DNA of 64,000 nt from Parvularcula sp039822105. Lineage in GTDB: Bacteria; Pseudomonadota; Alphaproteobacteria; Caulobacterales; Parvularculaceae. The notes beneath the pieces are model-generated. The model did no database searches, had not been told where the DNA came from, and saw only the letters and a program-made list of their open reading frames with translations. This document shows, in pieces, positions 15,745-24,826 of this stretch (positions are counted from its first letter, which is position 1; each line of letters begins with the position of its first letter). The DNA lies in assembly GCA_039822105.1 (NCBI GenBank), contig JBCBMW010000008.1, forward strand, positions 1-64,000. Direction: 5' to 3'. Position numbers and translations under genes: made by a program.

Positions 15745-17064
15745 TTGCGTGCGCCTGCTCTACTGTTCGCTGCGTCAGCTCTGTTGTTCGCTCCGTCCAC
15801 GGTATGGGCGCAAAACCTCGCGCCAGATCAGTTCGACGTCGTACCAGACGAGGAACCACGCGCGGGAACCTCGGCCCTCCAGCCGACTGATTGGCTTACG
15901 CTATCTGGCGAGTTGCGGGAACGCGCGACTCTGATCTCTGATGTCAACTTTGATCCTGATCAGGAGGACAATGGGTGGTTCTGGACACAGCGGCTTAGTG
16001 TGACATCCGATGTTGAGGCAACACCCTGGCTACGCGGACGCCTAACGCTGCTCAGTGCTCTGACCGAGGGTGGTCCAGAAGGCCCCATCGAACGCAATGA
16101 TTTAGGCGTTCAAGAGGGGTATATCGACATCGGACCAACCGATGCTTTTCTACGCGTCGGCCGTCAAGAGTTCGTACTGGGATCATATAGGCTCGTCGCC
16201 AACCGCGAGGGTACAAACGTGCGACGCACATGGGACGGCGTCAGGGCGTCGTTCGCCCGCAACGACTGGCAGTTCGACACCTTCGCTTTGCAAGAGGTGC
16301 TCGTCGAGCCCGAAGGTGTTTTCAACGACGACAGCGACGATAGCCGCAGGCTTGCAGGGGTCTACGCCACAGGTCCGGCACCGATCGGATCGATCGACCT
16401 CTATTATCTTTACGCAGAGTTCGAGGATAAAGAAACGATCGAAACCGTGGCTGACGAAGAGCGCCATTCGATCGGTGTCCGAAGCTTCGGTGAGATCGGG
16501 CAAGCCTTTTGGAACTGGGAAGCGATCTACCAGTTCGGCGAGCAAGGCGAGTTTGATATCTCGGCTTGGACGGTGGCCGCAAACACAGGATACAGGTTCT
16601 CGAACCTTCCCTGGTCGCCTGAGTTCCTCTTCTCCACCAACATCGCCTCAGGTGATGACGAGCAAGGCGATGGAACTCTTGGTACGTTCAACGCTCTTTT
16701 CCCCCGCGGCAGCTACTTCTCAGAGCTGGCGCAGTTCGGTCCGAGCAACTTTTACAACGTACACCCCTATATCAAGGCGCATCCACGGGAAGACATCCTC
16801 ATCTTTGTCGATGTCAACTTTCTGTGGCGCTTAGAAGAGGCGGACGGGATCTATGGTCCGCCTGGCAATATCATTCGTCGCGGCGGCACGACGGACGCGC
16901 ATTTCGTGAATACGTCCGTCTCCGCTGGCATTGAGTGGGAAGCGACGGAGCACCTCTTCTTCAGCACGTTGTACACCCGCGCAGAGGCCGGCCAGTTCAT
17001 TGAGGACACCGGCCCCAGCGCATCCATCGACTTCGTCGAATTCACCGCACGCGTTCGATTCTGA
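15745..17064 (+). CDS. alginate-export-type outer-membrane porin
   Basis: A 439-residue protein with a signal peptide (cleavage after VWA-Q) and alternating beta strands to a C-terminal Phe (VEFTARVRF), the signature of an outer-membrane barrel. Segments LSGELRERATL, VGRQEFVLGSYRLV and GTNVRRTWDGVRA are characteristic of the alginate export family (PF13372). It starts with TTG, supported by TAAGGAGA eight bases upstream. In this operon, which has no alginate genes, it is more likely an uptake pore for an anionic or aromatic substrate than an alginate exporter. Intact. Confidence 0.88.
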   Translation: MRAPALLFAASALLFAPSTVWAQNLAPDQFDVVPDEEPRAGTSALQPTDWLTLSGELRERATLISDVNFDPDQEDNGWFWTQRLSVTSDVEATPWLRGRLTLLSALTEGGPEGPIERNDLGVQEGYIDIGPTDAFLRVGRQEFVLGSYRLVANREGTNVRRTWDGVRASFARNDWQFDTFALQEVLVEPEGVFNDDSDDSRRLAGVYATGPAPIGSIDLYYLYAEFEDKETIETVADEERHSIGVRSFGEIGQAFWNWEAIYQFGEQGEFDISAWTVAANTGYRFSNLPWSPEFLFSTNIASGDDEQGDGTLGTFNALFPRGSYFSELAQFGPSNFYNVHPYIKAHPREDILIFVDVNFLWRLEEADGIYGPPGNIIRRGGTTDAHFVNTSVSAGIEWEATEHLFFSTLYTRAEAGQFIEDTGPSASIDFVEFTARVRF

Positions 17065-17074
17065 GGATTAAGCG

Positions 17075-18928
17075 ATGACAAGCACACCGATCAATCACTT
17101 TCGCCCCACCCGTCGGCAAGCCCTTGTCGGAGGCTCAACAGCTTTAGCTGGCTTCGCCCTGGCGCAGGAAATGCGGGCGTTCGGCAATATGCCAGGAGAC
17201 CACGCCGACCTGGTGATCCGTGATGCGAACATCCTTACGCAGGATCCAGTGCGTCCACGGGCAACTGCGCTGGCTGTCAAAGACGGCCTCATAGCACGCG
17301 TTGGCGATCTTGAAGACGTAAAGCCCCTGGTAGGGCCGCGGACCACAGAGATCTCAGCAGGCGGACGCACGCTCATCCCTGGGCTGAACGATAGCCATCA
17401 GCATCCCACACGGGCTGGACGCTTCTTTGCGACAGAGCTTCGCTGGGACGGCCTGACATCGCTCGAACAGGGGCTGAACATGATCCGCGAAACAGCGCGG
17501 AACACGCCTGAAGGACAATGGGTGCGCGTGATCGGAGGGTGGTCGCCCTACCAGTTCCGGGAGAAACGCCTACCAACACCGGCTGAACTGACGGCGGCTG
17601 CTCCGAACACGCCGGTTTATGTGTTGTTCTTGTATTCACAGGGCTATCTCAACGCGAAGGCGGTGGAAGTCCGTGGGTTGTCGGAGGAGACCGCCGCTCC
17701 GCCAGGCACGCGCTATGAGTTTACCCCCGACGGCGGCTGCATTCTTCACGCTGAACCGAACCCTGATCTTCTGTATGGCTCCATCGGTGCGCTCCCTCCG
17801 CTCAGTGAGGAGGATCAAGCGCTCTCAACCCGATACTACTATCGTGAGCTGAACCGCTTCGGCCTTACATCGGTGATCGACGCGGGCGGCGGTGGCCACA
17901 GGTTTCCTGATGACTACGAAGGAACCAAGGCGCTTGCCCTAAGCGGTGACCTCTCCGTGCGCGTCTCAAAGTACCTCTTCCCGCAGAACAAGGGAAATGA
18001 ACTCTCCGAGTTTCAACAGTGGACTGCAGGCTGGCAAGCGGGGGTCAACCGGGCCGAACGTCTGCTGCACGGTTATGAGATCGAGGGCGGAGGAGAGTTT
18101 TTGGCGTGGTCGGCTGGAGACTACGAAAACTTCCTTGCTCCGCGTCCGGACATCCGCTCACGGAAGGGTTGGGATCAAGACCTCCTCGCGGTCACGCGGC
18201 TGCTCCTTAAGAAGCGTTGGCCCCTGCGCATTCACGCCACCTATGATGAGTCGATGAACAACATCCTCAATGTGTTCGCTCAGGCTCACGCGCTTGAGGT
18301 CGCAGAGGGACGGGACGGTTTTGGCGGCGTGCGCTGGGCTTTCGATCACGGCGAAACGCTGCAAAGGCCGACCATAGAGCGGATCAAAGCGATGGGCGGC
18401 GGCATCGCGATGCAGGCGCGCATGGCTTATGCCGGCGAAGCATTCCTCGATCGCTATGGCCGGGAGGCGACCGACAACGCGCCGCCCATGCGGGACGTGA
18501 TCGATGCGGGTGTGCCTTTAGGTCTTGGAACGGACGGAACGCGGGTCTCGAGCTACAATCCGTGGCCGGCGCTCTATTGGGCGACAACAGGCCGGTCCGT
18601 TGGCGGAACAGAGCTACACAATGAGCGGCACCGGCTGTCCCGTGAAGAAGCGCTGTTCCACTATACCGTGGGTTCGGCCTGGTTTAGTCAAGAAGAACGC
18701 CTCAAGGGGCGCTTGATGCCTGGTCAGTATGCCGATTTTGCTCTTCTCAACGCGCCCTATCTTGAGGTCAGTGATGACGACCTCCGATCCATTGAAGCTG
18801 ATCTGACGGTGACCGGCGGAAAGCCAGTCTACGGCACCGGCGAGTTCGCAGACTTCAACCAAGCCCTACCCGAGATTGAGCCAGACTGGAGCCCTGTACG
18901 CACCTATGGGGGCTACCAAAGCGCATAG
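17075..18928 (+). CDS. Tat-exported YtcJ-like amidohydrolase
   Basis: A 617-residue paralogue of the enzyme at 11055. A twin-arginine signal (PTRRQALVGGSTALAGFALA) directs it to the periplasm. The metal motifs are NDSHQH, IHATYDE, FDHGET and GTDGTRVSSYNPW. It lacks the Cys/His tail of its paralogue and ends soon after the final strand (VRTYGGYQSA). Starts ten bases after the porin stop, so it is co-transcribed. Having one cytoplasmic and one exported copy suggests hydrolysis of related compounds on both sides of the membrane, or action at two pathway steps. Substrate unknown. Confidence 0.9.
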   Translation: MTSTPINHFRPTRRQALVGGSTALAGFALAQEMRAFGNMPGDHADLVIRDANILTQDPVRPRATALAVKDGLIARVGDLEDVKPLVGPRTTEISAGGRTLIPGLNDSHQHPTRAGRFFATELRWDGLTSLEQGLNMIRETARNTPEGQWVRVIGGWSPYQFREKRLPTPAELTAAAPNTPVYVLFLYSQGYLNAKAVEVRGLSEETAAPPGTRYEFTPDGGCILHAEPNPDLLYGSIGALPPLSEEDQALSTRYYYRELNRFGLTSVIDAGGGGHRFPDDYEGTKALALSGDLSVRVSKYLFPQNKGNELSEFQQWTAGWQAGVNRAERLLHGYEIEGGGEFLAWSAGDYENFLAPRPDIRSRKGWDQDLLAVTRLLLKKRWPLRIHATYDESMNNILNVFAQAHALEVAEGRDGFGGVRWAFDHGETLQRPTIERIKAMGGGIAMQARMAYAGEAFLDRYGREATDNAPPMRDVIDAGVPLGLGTDGTRVSSYNPWPALYWATTGRSVGGTELHNERHRLSREEALFHYTVGSAWFSQEERLKGRLMPGQYADFALLNAPYLEVSDDDLRSIEADLTVTGGKPVYGTGEFADFNQALPEIEPDWSPVRTYGGYQSA

Positions 18929-19017
18929 GTCTGAGCCAGAGCAATCGGCCAAGCAACTCGCAAATGCACAATGAAACCGGGGCGTCTGACCGGGCGCCTT
19001 GACAGTTCGTATCTATT

Positions 19018-19039
19018 TTGTCAGCGTTTGGTCTGACAA
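19018..19039 (+). promoter_or_regulatory. TetR operator candidate
   Basis: Perfect arms TTGTCAG (19018-19024) and CTGACAA (19033-19039) with an 8-base spacer lie 20 bases upstream of the TetR-type gene's ATG and 13 bases after a TTGACA -35-like element (18999-19004). Size and position suit autoregulation by the TetR protein and control of the molybdenum hydroxylase genes behind it. Confidence 0.65.
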
Positions 19040-19059
19040 TTGGGATTCGGTCTGCGTTC

Positions 19060-19665
19060 ATGTCGACCCCGGCGGCGAGATCAGTTGAGAAACGTGAGGC
19101 TGTGTTCGACGCAGCCGCAGACGTTTTTGCCCAGTATGGGTTCCGCCGTACAGCGATGAACGACATCGCGAAGGCGGCGGGGATTTCTCGACCCGCTCTC
19201 TATGTCCTGTTCGAGAACAAAGAAGACCTATTCCGGCAGCTCGCGTCCAACCGTCATAATGAAGCGATCAGCGAAGCTGTATCTATTCTCGAACAGGATG
19301 GGCCCTTTACGGAGCGTTTCACCCAAGCGATCCTGGCGTTCGAGCGCATCTTTTACGAACCGATCGCTGGCTCACCCCATGCCGCCGAGTTTATGGACAC
19401 AACGCTCGGGCTCGTCTCGGACGATATGCTCAAACGGCAGGACCGTTTGATCGACTACCTATCGGACGTGATCGAGAACGCGGCGAGCAACGGCGAGGTG
19501 TCGCTCGCCCGCGTTGACCTCAAAACCAAAGCCTTTGTCGAACTTTTGATGTCATCCATCGGTGGGCAGAAGAAAGTGGCCACATCGGTACGAGATTTCA
19601 GACAACGCGTGAAACATGTGACGTCGGTCTTTCTGGCGTCTATCGCTTCGGGAGGAGCGCGATGA
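19060..19665 (+). CDS. TetR/AcrR-family regulator
   Basis: A 201-residue protein with an N-terminal HTH of the TetR type: REAVFDAAADVFAQYGFRRTAMNDIAKAAGISRPALYVLFENKEDLF (residues about 12-58), followed by a helical ligand-binding domain with a TetR_C-like arrangement. Start at 19060 is chosen over an upstream TTG that would translate through the operator dyad. Its stop overlaps the IorA start by four bases, so it is the first gene of the TetR-iorA-iorB-cytochrome-xdhC-mocA operon. It probably represses this operon until a pathway compound binds. Confidence 0.92.
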   Translation: MSTPAARSVEKREAVFDAAADVFAQYGFRRTAMNDIAKAAGISRPALYVLFENKEDLFRQLASNRHNEAISEAVSILEQDGPFTERFTQAILAFERIFYEPIAGSPHAAEFMDTTLGLVSDDMLKRQDRLIDYLSDVIENAASNGEVSLARVDLKTKAFVELLMSSIGGQKKVATSVRDFRQRVKHVTSVFLASIASGGAR

Positions 19666-20168
19666 TAACTCTCAACATCAATGGCGATCGCAAAACGGTC
19701 GATGCTGATCCGGATACCCCTCTTCTATGGGTGATCCGTGAGCAGTTGGCGATGACCGGAACCAAGTTTGGATGCGGCATTGCTCAGTGTGGTGCGTGCA
19801 CGGTTTTGATCGGCGGAACCGCCGCCAGGGCCTGTGTCATTCCTCTCTCCAACGTCAACGGACGAGAGGTCACCACGATCGAGGGACTGGCGATCGATGA
19901 GAACACGCCTCATCCCCTGCAAGAGGCGTGGATCGAACACCAGACCCCGCAATGCGGCTATTGCCAGTCGGGCCAGTTGATGGCGGCAGCGGCGCTCCTG
20001 CGGCGGAACCCCAATCCTACCGACGACGACATCAACCGGGCGATGGAGGGCAACATCTGCCGGTGCGGCATGTATGGACGCATCAAGGCGGCGATCAAGA
20101 CCGCAGCTGCTCAGATGGCGGACGAAACGCTAACGCCTGCGGCGAGTGAGGAGGTCACCGATGGGTAA
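19662..20168 (+). CDS. iorA: 2Fe-2S subunit of a molybdenum hydroxylase (isoquinoline 1-oxidoreductase alpha type)
   Basis: A 168-residue protein with two [2Fe-2S] sites. The plant-ferredoxin-like cluster has Cys38, Cys43, Cys46 and Cys58 (FGCGIAQCGACTVLI...ARACVIP); the second has Cys98, Cys101, Cys133 and Cys135 (QCGYCQSGQ and NICRCGMYGRI). This layout is standard for the small subunit of xanthine-oxidase-family enzymes. It would pass electrons from the molybdenum site of the next gene product onwards. Co-translated with the large subunit through an eight-base overlap. Gene name reflects subunit type, not proven substrate. Confidence 0.93.
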   Translation: MITLNINGDRKTVDADPDTPLLWVIREQLAMTGTKFGCGIAQCGACTVLIGGTAARACVIPLSNVNGREVTTIEGLAIDENTPHPLQEAWIEHQTPQCGYCQSGQLMAAAALLRRNPNPTDDDINRAMEGNICRCGMYGRIKAAIKTAAAQMADETLTPAASEEVTDG

Positions 20169-22422
20169 GTGGACACGACGCGCGTTCATTTCAGCCGGCG
20201 TGATGGCCGGCGGCGGCATCCTCGTGGGCGTGGCTATCCGCCCCGGAAACCTCGCAGATCAGGTCGAAGACGAGGTCGCTGGCGAAGGCGAAACCCTCGT
20301 CCACGCCTATGTGAAAATCGATCAGGACAACGTCGTTACCGCCATTGTTCCGCACAGTGAGATGGGACAGGGCGCGCAAACAGCGCTTGCGCAGATGCTC
20401 GCCGATGAGCTTGACGCGGACTGGAGCAAAGTGCGGGTCGAAGAGGCACCGGCGCGTGCGGAGTACTCGCACTACTCGATCGGACGCGGCTACCTTCTCG
20501 GAGGAGCCGAACTGCCGAGCGTCATCGTCCCCACGTTTGAAGGCGTGATGATGCGCTTATCAGACAGTCTCGATCTTCAGGTCACAGGCGGCAGCATGAG
20601 TGTCCGCGTCACCGGGACCTATGGCATGCGGGTGGCCGGAGCAGCGACGCGCGATATGCTGAAACGTGCAGCGGCAAAGTCGTGGGACGTACCCTTCGAC
20701 GACATCCGTACAGAGAACAGCACGCTGTTCCACGACGCAAGCGGACGCGCGGAGCCCTATATCAGCTTCGCGGAGGCAGCATCGGAGATGCGGCCCTCCT
20801 ACGTGCCGAAGCTCAAAGAAACCAACGACTTCGGCATTATGGGGAAGCCAGTCCAGCGGTTCGATATCCCCAGCAAGGTCGATGGCACGGCGCAATTTGC
20901 GCTCGATGTTCGCGTGCCCAACATGGTGTATGCCACAGTGCAGCGTTCACCGATCTTCGGAGGGCAGATCAAAAAGCTCGATGATAGCGCGGCGCGCGTG
21001 GTCAAGGGCGTTTTGGACGTGATCCAAGTCCCCAAGATCGGCTTTGATTCCTTTCTTGGTGGCTTCACGGCGGATGAAACCGTGGCCGTCGTCGCTGACG
21101 GGTATTGGGCAGCCAATCGTGGCCTGCGGGCACTCGATGTTCAGTGGGAAGGCAACGGCAACGAGACGATGTCCTCTGCGTCGATCAGGGCCCGTCAGGA
21201 CATGGAACTGGCAGAAGCGATTGATCGTAAGGCTGACATCGATACGGGTGACACGGAGAGTGTCTTCGCTGACGCCGAAAACGTGATCAGTGCAGACTAT
21301 CGCGTTCCCTATCTTGCTCACAGCTGTATGGAGCCGCTCAACGCCACAGCCGACGTTCGCGATGGCAAGTGCGAGATCTGGATCGGTTGTCAAAACCCGC
21401 TCGGGTTCAGGCGCGCCGTTGCCGATGCGCTCGGTTTCAAAGAAAAGGACGTGACCCTGCACAACCTCTTCATGGGCGGTGGGTTTGGCCGGAAGTCGCG
21501 AGCCGACTGGGCCGTTCAGGCGGCGCTGATCTCCCGTGCAGTCGGCCGTCCCGTGCAGCTCATTTGGTCGCGTGAAGAAGATATGCGCCAGGACTATTAC
21601 CGGCCGGGCCTACCCAGCAGCTTCCGTGCGGCGCTCGGCCAGGACGGTTCTCTCTTGGCTTGGGAGAACACCTATGTCGGCAAGATGGAACCGGTTGAAG
21701 CGCCGCTGATCCCCTACAGCGCGGCAGCACAGAATATCGGCCATGTCCCGAGCGAAAGCTACGTGCCTCTTGGGGCTTGGCGAAGCGTCGACGAGTCGCA
21801 ACATGGTTTCTTTACGGAGTGCTTCATCGATGAATGTGCGGCCGCGCTGGGAGCTGATCCCTTCGCGTATCGCGCTGCGCTGCTGAAAGACAAGCCAAGG
21901 CATCTCGCGGTCCTGGAGAGAGCAGCGCAGGAAGCGGGCTGGAACACCCCGCTCGGCGAAGGACGAGGTCGCGGCATCGCCCTCAAAGAGTCCTTCGGAA
22001 GCATCGTCGCCGAAGTGGCTGAGGTCAGCATCGTGGACGGAGAGGTTGTGATCGATCGGATCGTCCTAGCCGCAGACGCCGGCTTTGCGGTGAACCCGGA
22101 CGGTTTCGCGGCGCAAATGGAGTCGGGCGTCATCTATGGCCTGACCGCCGCCATCTATGGTGAGATCACGATTGAGGACGGAGCCGTCGTGCAGAGCAAT
22201 TTCCACGACTACCAAGCGATGCGCATGTCAGCGGCACCGCCGATCGAAACTCACATCATCAACAGTGGGCACAAACCAGGCGGCGCTGGTGAGCCCGGAA
22301 CGCCGCCCGCGGCCCCCGCCCTCGCCAACGCGATCTTCGCTGCGACCGGCAAAAGGATCAGGGAACTGCCGCTTCACCATCATATTCCGTTCTCCACCGG
22401 ATTTTCGGGAGTGTCGTCATGA
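20161..22422 (+). CDS. iorB: molybdopterin-binding subunit of a molybdenum hydroxylase (isoquinoline 1-oxidoreductase beta type)
   Basis: A 753-residue catalytic subunit. A Tat-like N-terminus (KWTRRAFISAGVMAGGGILVG) indicates export of the folded enzyme or membrane attachment. The Mo-pterin domain shows the characteristic GGGFGRKS, the substrate-channel segment GAWRSVDESQ and a C-terminal GGAGEPGTPPAAPALANAIF with the glutamate expected to act as base. There is no FAD subunit in the operon, as in isoquinoline and aldehyde oxidoreductases of the IorAB type. The start at 20161 overlaps iorA. It would hydroxylate a heterocycle or aldehyde next to nitrogen or carbonyl, using water as oxygen source. 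Confidence 0.93.
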   Translation: MGKWTRRAFISAGVMAGGGILVGVAIRPGNLADQVEDEVAGEGETLVHAYVKIDQDNVVTAIVPHSEMGQGAQTALAQMLADELDADWSKVRVEEAPARAEYSHYSIGRGYLLGGAELPSVIVPTFEGVMMRLSDSLDLQVTGGSMSVRVTGTYGMRVAGAATRDMLKRAAAKSWDVPFDDIRTENSTLFHDASGRAEPYISFAEAASEMRPSYVPKLKETNDFGIMGKPVQRFDIPSKVDGTAQFALDVRVPNMVYATVQRSPIFGGQIKKLDDSAARVVKGVLDVIQVPKIGFDSFLGGFTADETVAVVADGYWAANRGLRALDVQWEGNGNETMSSASIRARQDMELAEAIDRKADIDTGDTESVFADAENVISADYRVPYLAHSCMEPLNATADVRDGKCEIWIGCQNPLGFRRAVADALGFKEKDVTLHNLFMGGGFGRKSRADWAVQAALISRAVGRPVQLIWSREEDMRQDYYRPGLPSSFRAALGQDGSLLAWENTYVGKMEPVEAPLIPYSAAAQNIGHVPSESYVPLGAWRSVDESQHGFFTECFIDECAAALGADPFAYRAALLKDKPRHLAVLERAAQEAGWNTPLGEGRGRGIALKESFGSIVAEVAEVSIVDGEVVIDRIVLAADAGFAVNPDGFAAQMESGVIYGLTAAIYGEITIEDGAVVQSNFHDYQAMRMSAAPPIETHIINSGHKPGGAGEPGTPPAAPALANAIFAATGKRIRELPLHHHIPFSTGFSGVSS

Positions 22423-23042
22423 AGTTCACGGTGATCACCGCGCTCGCACTCTCGGCGCTGACGGCTTCCATGGCCCTGGCCACGCAAGACGACACGCAGG
22501 CGGACATTTTGATCGATGCGCAGATGCCTGCTGACCTCGACGCGCTTGCGGCATGGGATAAGGTCTTCGAAGTCTTTTCTCATCCACGGTGTGCGAATTG
22601 TCACGTGCCAGCTGATAACAGACCTCGCTGGTCTGGCGCCAGCTATGGCCTTGAGGAAGGTGAATGGGCCTATCACGGAATGAATGTCGATGGCGGCGAC
22701 AGCCGTGATGGTCGAGACAGCATGCCGTGCACGACTTGCCACGCCACCTCGAACTCTGAACTGCCGCATGGACCGCCAGGTGCGCCTCACTGGGCCCTCG
22801 CGCCCGTCGAGATGGTGTGGTGGGGACAGACCTCAAGACAGATCTGTGAGCAGATCAAAGACCCCGAGCGAAATGGCGGTCGCACCATGCAAGAGGTTGC
22901 CGATCACATCGATCATGACGCGCTTGTCCACTGGGGATGGGAACCGGGGCCAGGCAGAGAACCCGCGCCTTACTCGATCAAAGAAACCGTCACATCCTTC
23001 ACGAGTTGGGCGGAAGCCGGAGCACCTTGCCCCGCCGAGTAA
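22419..23042 (+). CDS. secreted two-haem cytochrome c-like protein
   Basis: A 207-residue protein with a signal peptide (cleavage near ALA-T) and two haem-binding motifs, CANCH at residues 58-62 and CTTCH at 104-108. It has no strong second membrane helix, so it should be periplasmic. Its start overlaps the iorB stop by four bases. It is the obvious electron acceptor of the exported IorAB enzyme, linking it to the respiratory chain. The sequence around the haems (SHPRCANCHVPADNRPRW) does not resemble ordinary class I cytochromes c and may belong to an Isoquinoline-oxidoreductase-linked group. Intact. Confidence 0.88.
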   Translation: MKFTVITALALSALTASMALATQDDTQADILIDAQMPADLDALAAWDKVFEVFSHPRCANCHVPADNRPRWSGASYGLEEGEWAYHGMNVDGGDSRDGRDSMPCTTCHATSNSELPHGPPGAPHWALAPVEMVWWGQTSRQICEQIKDPERNGGRTMQEVADHIDHDALVHWGWEPGPGREPAPYSIKETVTSFTSWAEAGAPCPAE

Positions 23043-23075
23043 GGAACCAAAAGGGAGAGACGGTGGGCCAACTCG

Positions 23076-24035
23076 GTGTTGGACCGCCACTTTGATATGC
23101 TGACGTCGTTTCTCCTTGATCCTATTGCGGGCCTCAGCCAAACCGGCGGCGTCTTGGCCGTGACAACTGGCGTGGAAGGGTCCGCCTACCGCCCCATGGG
23201 GGCGGCGATGGCCTTCTTGTCAGATGGCACACGCATAGGCTCGCTTTCATCAGGGTGCATCGAAGAGGCGCTGGCCGACGAAGCCGGTCATGCGTTGACG
23301 GAAGGATCATTCCGGCAGGTGCGCTACGGCGAGGGATCGCCGTGGATTGATATCAAGCTGCCCTGCGGCGCGGGGCTCGACGTCAGCCTCTGGCCTACAG
23401 GTCGCAAAGGCATCCTTTCGGATTCAGCATCGCAGCTTGCCGCGCGTGAGCCCCATGCGCTGCATCTGCCCGCTGGCGGTTTAGACGACGCAACAACAGC
23501 GCCACTCGCTCACGCTCAGTGGACCGACGATGTCTTTGTGCTGCCGCGTATCCCGCCGCTACGTTTCTTGGTCATCGGAACGGGTTTGGAAACAATTCTC
23601 TTTGCGGAGATGGCGCGCGCCTCGGGCTATATCGCCGATGTGGTCAGTCCAGATCCCTTTGTGCAAGCCGCGATGAAGGGCGCGGCGCCCCTCGCCTCCG
23701 ACCGACTGCCGCCTTCAACAGCCATCGATCAGCAGACAGCCGTGGTCTTTTTCTTTCATGAGCACACGTATGAAACGGGCCTGCTGCAATCTGCGCTACA
23801 AAGCCCAGCCTTCTGGATCGGCGCGCAAGGATCAAAGAGAAAGCGCGACCTGCGTCAGGACGAACTGAAGGCGGCTGGTTTGGACAAGATTGCAGTGGAA
23901 CGCATCGCACCTCACTTCGGCACCATTCCTTCAGCCCGGGACCCGCAAACGCTGGCCGTCTCCGTGCTCGCTGATGTGGTGGGTGCATACAAAGCGGCGT
24001 GGTGCGATCCCTACTTTGGGTCAGTGAAAGCGTGA
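23076..24035 (+). CDS. xdhC: XdhC-family molybdenum enzyme maturation factor
   Basis: A 319-residue XdhC/CoxI-like protein. The N-terminal XdhC domain has SAYRPMGAAMAF and SLSSGCIEEALADEA; the C-terminal Rossmann domain has FLVIGTGLETILFAEMA and FWIGAQGSKRKRDLRQDELKAAG. XdhC proteins insert or sulfurate the molybdenum cofactor in xanthine-oxidase-family enzymes. It starts with GTG 34 bases after the cytochrome gene. It is specific to the IorAB enzyme by position. The next gene overlaps it by four bases. Confidence 0.92.
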   Translation: MLDRHFDMLTSFLLDPIAGLSQTGGVLAVTTGVEGSAYRPMGAAMAFLSDGTRIGSLSSGCIEEALADEAGHALTEGSFRQVRYGEGSPWIDIKLPCGAGLDVSLWPTGRKGILSDSASQLAAREPHALHLPAGGLDDATTAPLAHAQWTDDVFVLPRIPPLRFLVIGTGLETILFAEMARASGYIADVVSPDPFVQAAMKGAAPLASDRLPPSTAIDQQTAVVFFFHEHTYETGLLQSALQSPAFWIGAQGSKRKRDLRQDELKAAGLDKIAVERIAPHFGTIPSARDPQTLAVSVLADVVGAYKAAWCDPYFGSVKA

Positions 24036-24601
24036 AAGTCGGCCTTCTTCTTGCCGCTGGTCTCTCCACCCGGTTCGCAGGACAAAACAAGCTGCTGGCG
24101 CCCTTGCGAGGAAAACCCTTGGTGACCCACGCGGCGTCAGTGTTGGATTCCATGGATCTCGATCATCTGATCGCCGTGACGGCCGACAGAGAGGTGGAGA
24201 GACACCTGAAAGGGTTTGAGATCGTTCACCATCCGCATCCTGAGCAAGGACAGGGAACATCCCTCGCCCTGGGCGCTCAAACAGCATCGAGATACGAGGC
24301 GAGCAGACTGCTCGTGTTGCTCGCCGACATGCCGTTCGTTACGCAGGCGCACTGCGGTGCAGTCCTGAGGCGGTGCACTGATGTATTCGCATCAGCTAGC
24401 TTGTTCGGCGAACGTCCGATGCCTCCCGCATGCTTTCCGGCGTCGATGCTGACTGAGCTCTCTCAGCGAACCGGAGACGAGGGCGCGCGGCAGCTGATTG
24501 CGGCGCTTCCGCCATCGGCTCTAGTTGAGGCGCCGGGATGGACCCTTGACGATATTGATACGGCGGACGACCTCGCACGGCACGAGAGGCAAGATCGCTA
24601 A
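24032..24601 (+). CDS. mocA: MobA-like molybdenum cofactor cytidylyltransferase
   Basis: A 189-residue NTP-transferase starting with GTG (KVGLLLAAGLSTRFAGQNKLLAPLRGKPLV). The glycine-rich nucleotide loop, the PEQGQGTSLALG region and LLVLLADMPFV are as in MocA, which attaches CMP to molybdopterin for the MCD cofactor used by xanthine-oxidase-family enzymes. Residues 99-170 and the final WTLDDIDTADDLA match. A GTGA overlap with xdhC shows translational coupling. Together with XdhC it supplies the IorAB enzyme. A GTG 33 bases upstream is less likely. Confidence 0.9.
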   Translation: MKVGLLLAAGLSTRFAGQNKLLAPLRGKPLVTHAASVLDSMDLDHLIAVTADREVERHLKGFEIVHHPHPEQGQGTSLALGAQTASRYEASRLLVLLADMPFVTQAHCGAVLRRCTDVFASASLFGERPMPPACFPASMLTELSQRTGDEGARQLIAALPPSALVEAPGWTLDDIDTADDLARHERQDR

Positions 24602-24826
24602 CTCATTTCTCCATTAACTTCAGCACCATAGAGCATCTTGGTCAGAAAAATCGCTTCGCCCTCATTTTCATCCCTTGTATCGCTCAACCTACCTACTAGA
24701 TGGTTTTTCACGAGACGACGAGCACCCGGCCGCTGAGCCGGTCCCCGCCGCCCCAACAACCCCGCGACGGCCTTCCAGTGACGGAGGGGTCGCATCGAAA
24801 ACGCTCAACTTCGAAAGGAAGACACC

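Noticed and set aside
15745..17064. True alginate exporter function
   Set aside because: The barrel family matches, but no alginate synthesis or modification gene is present, and the operon is catabolic in content.
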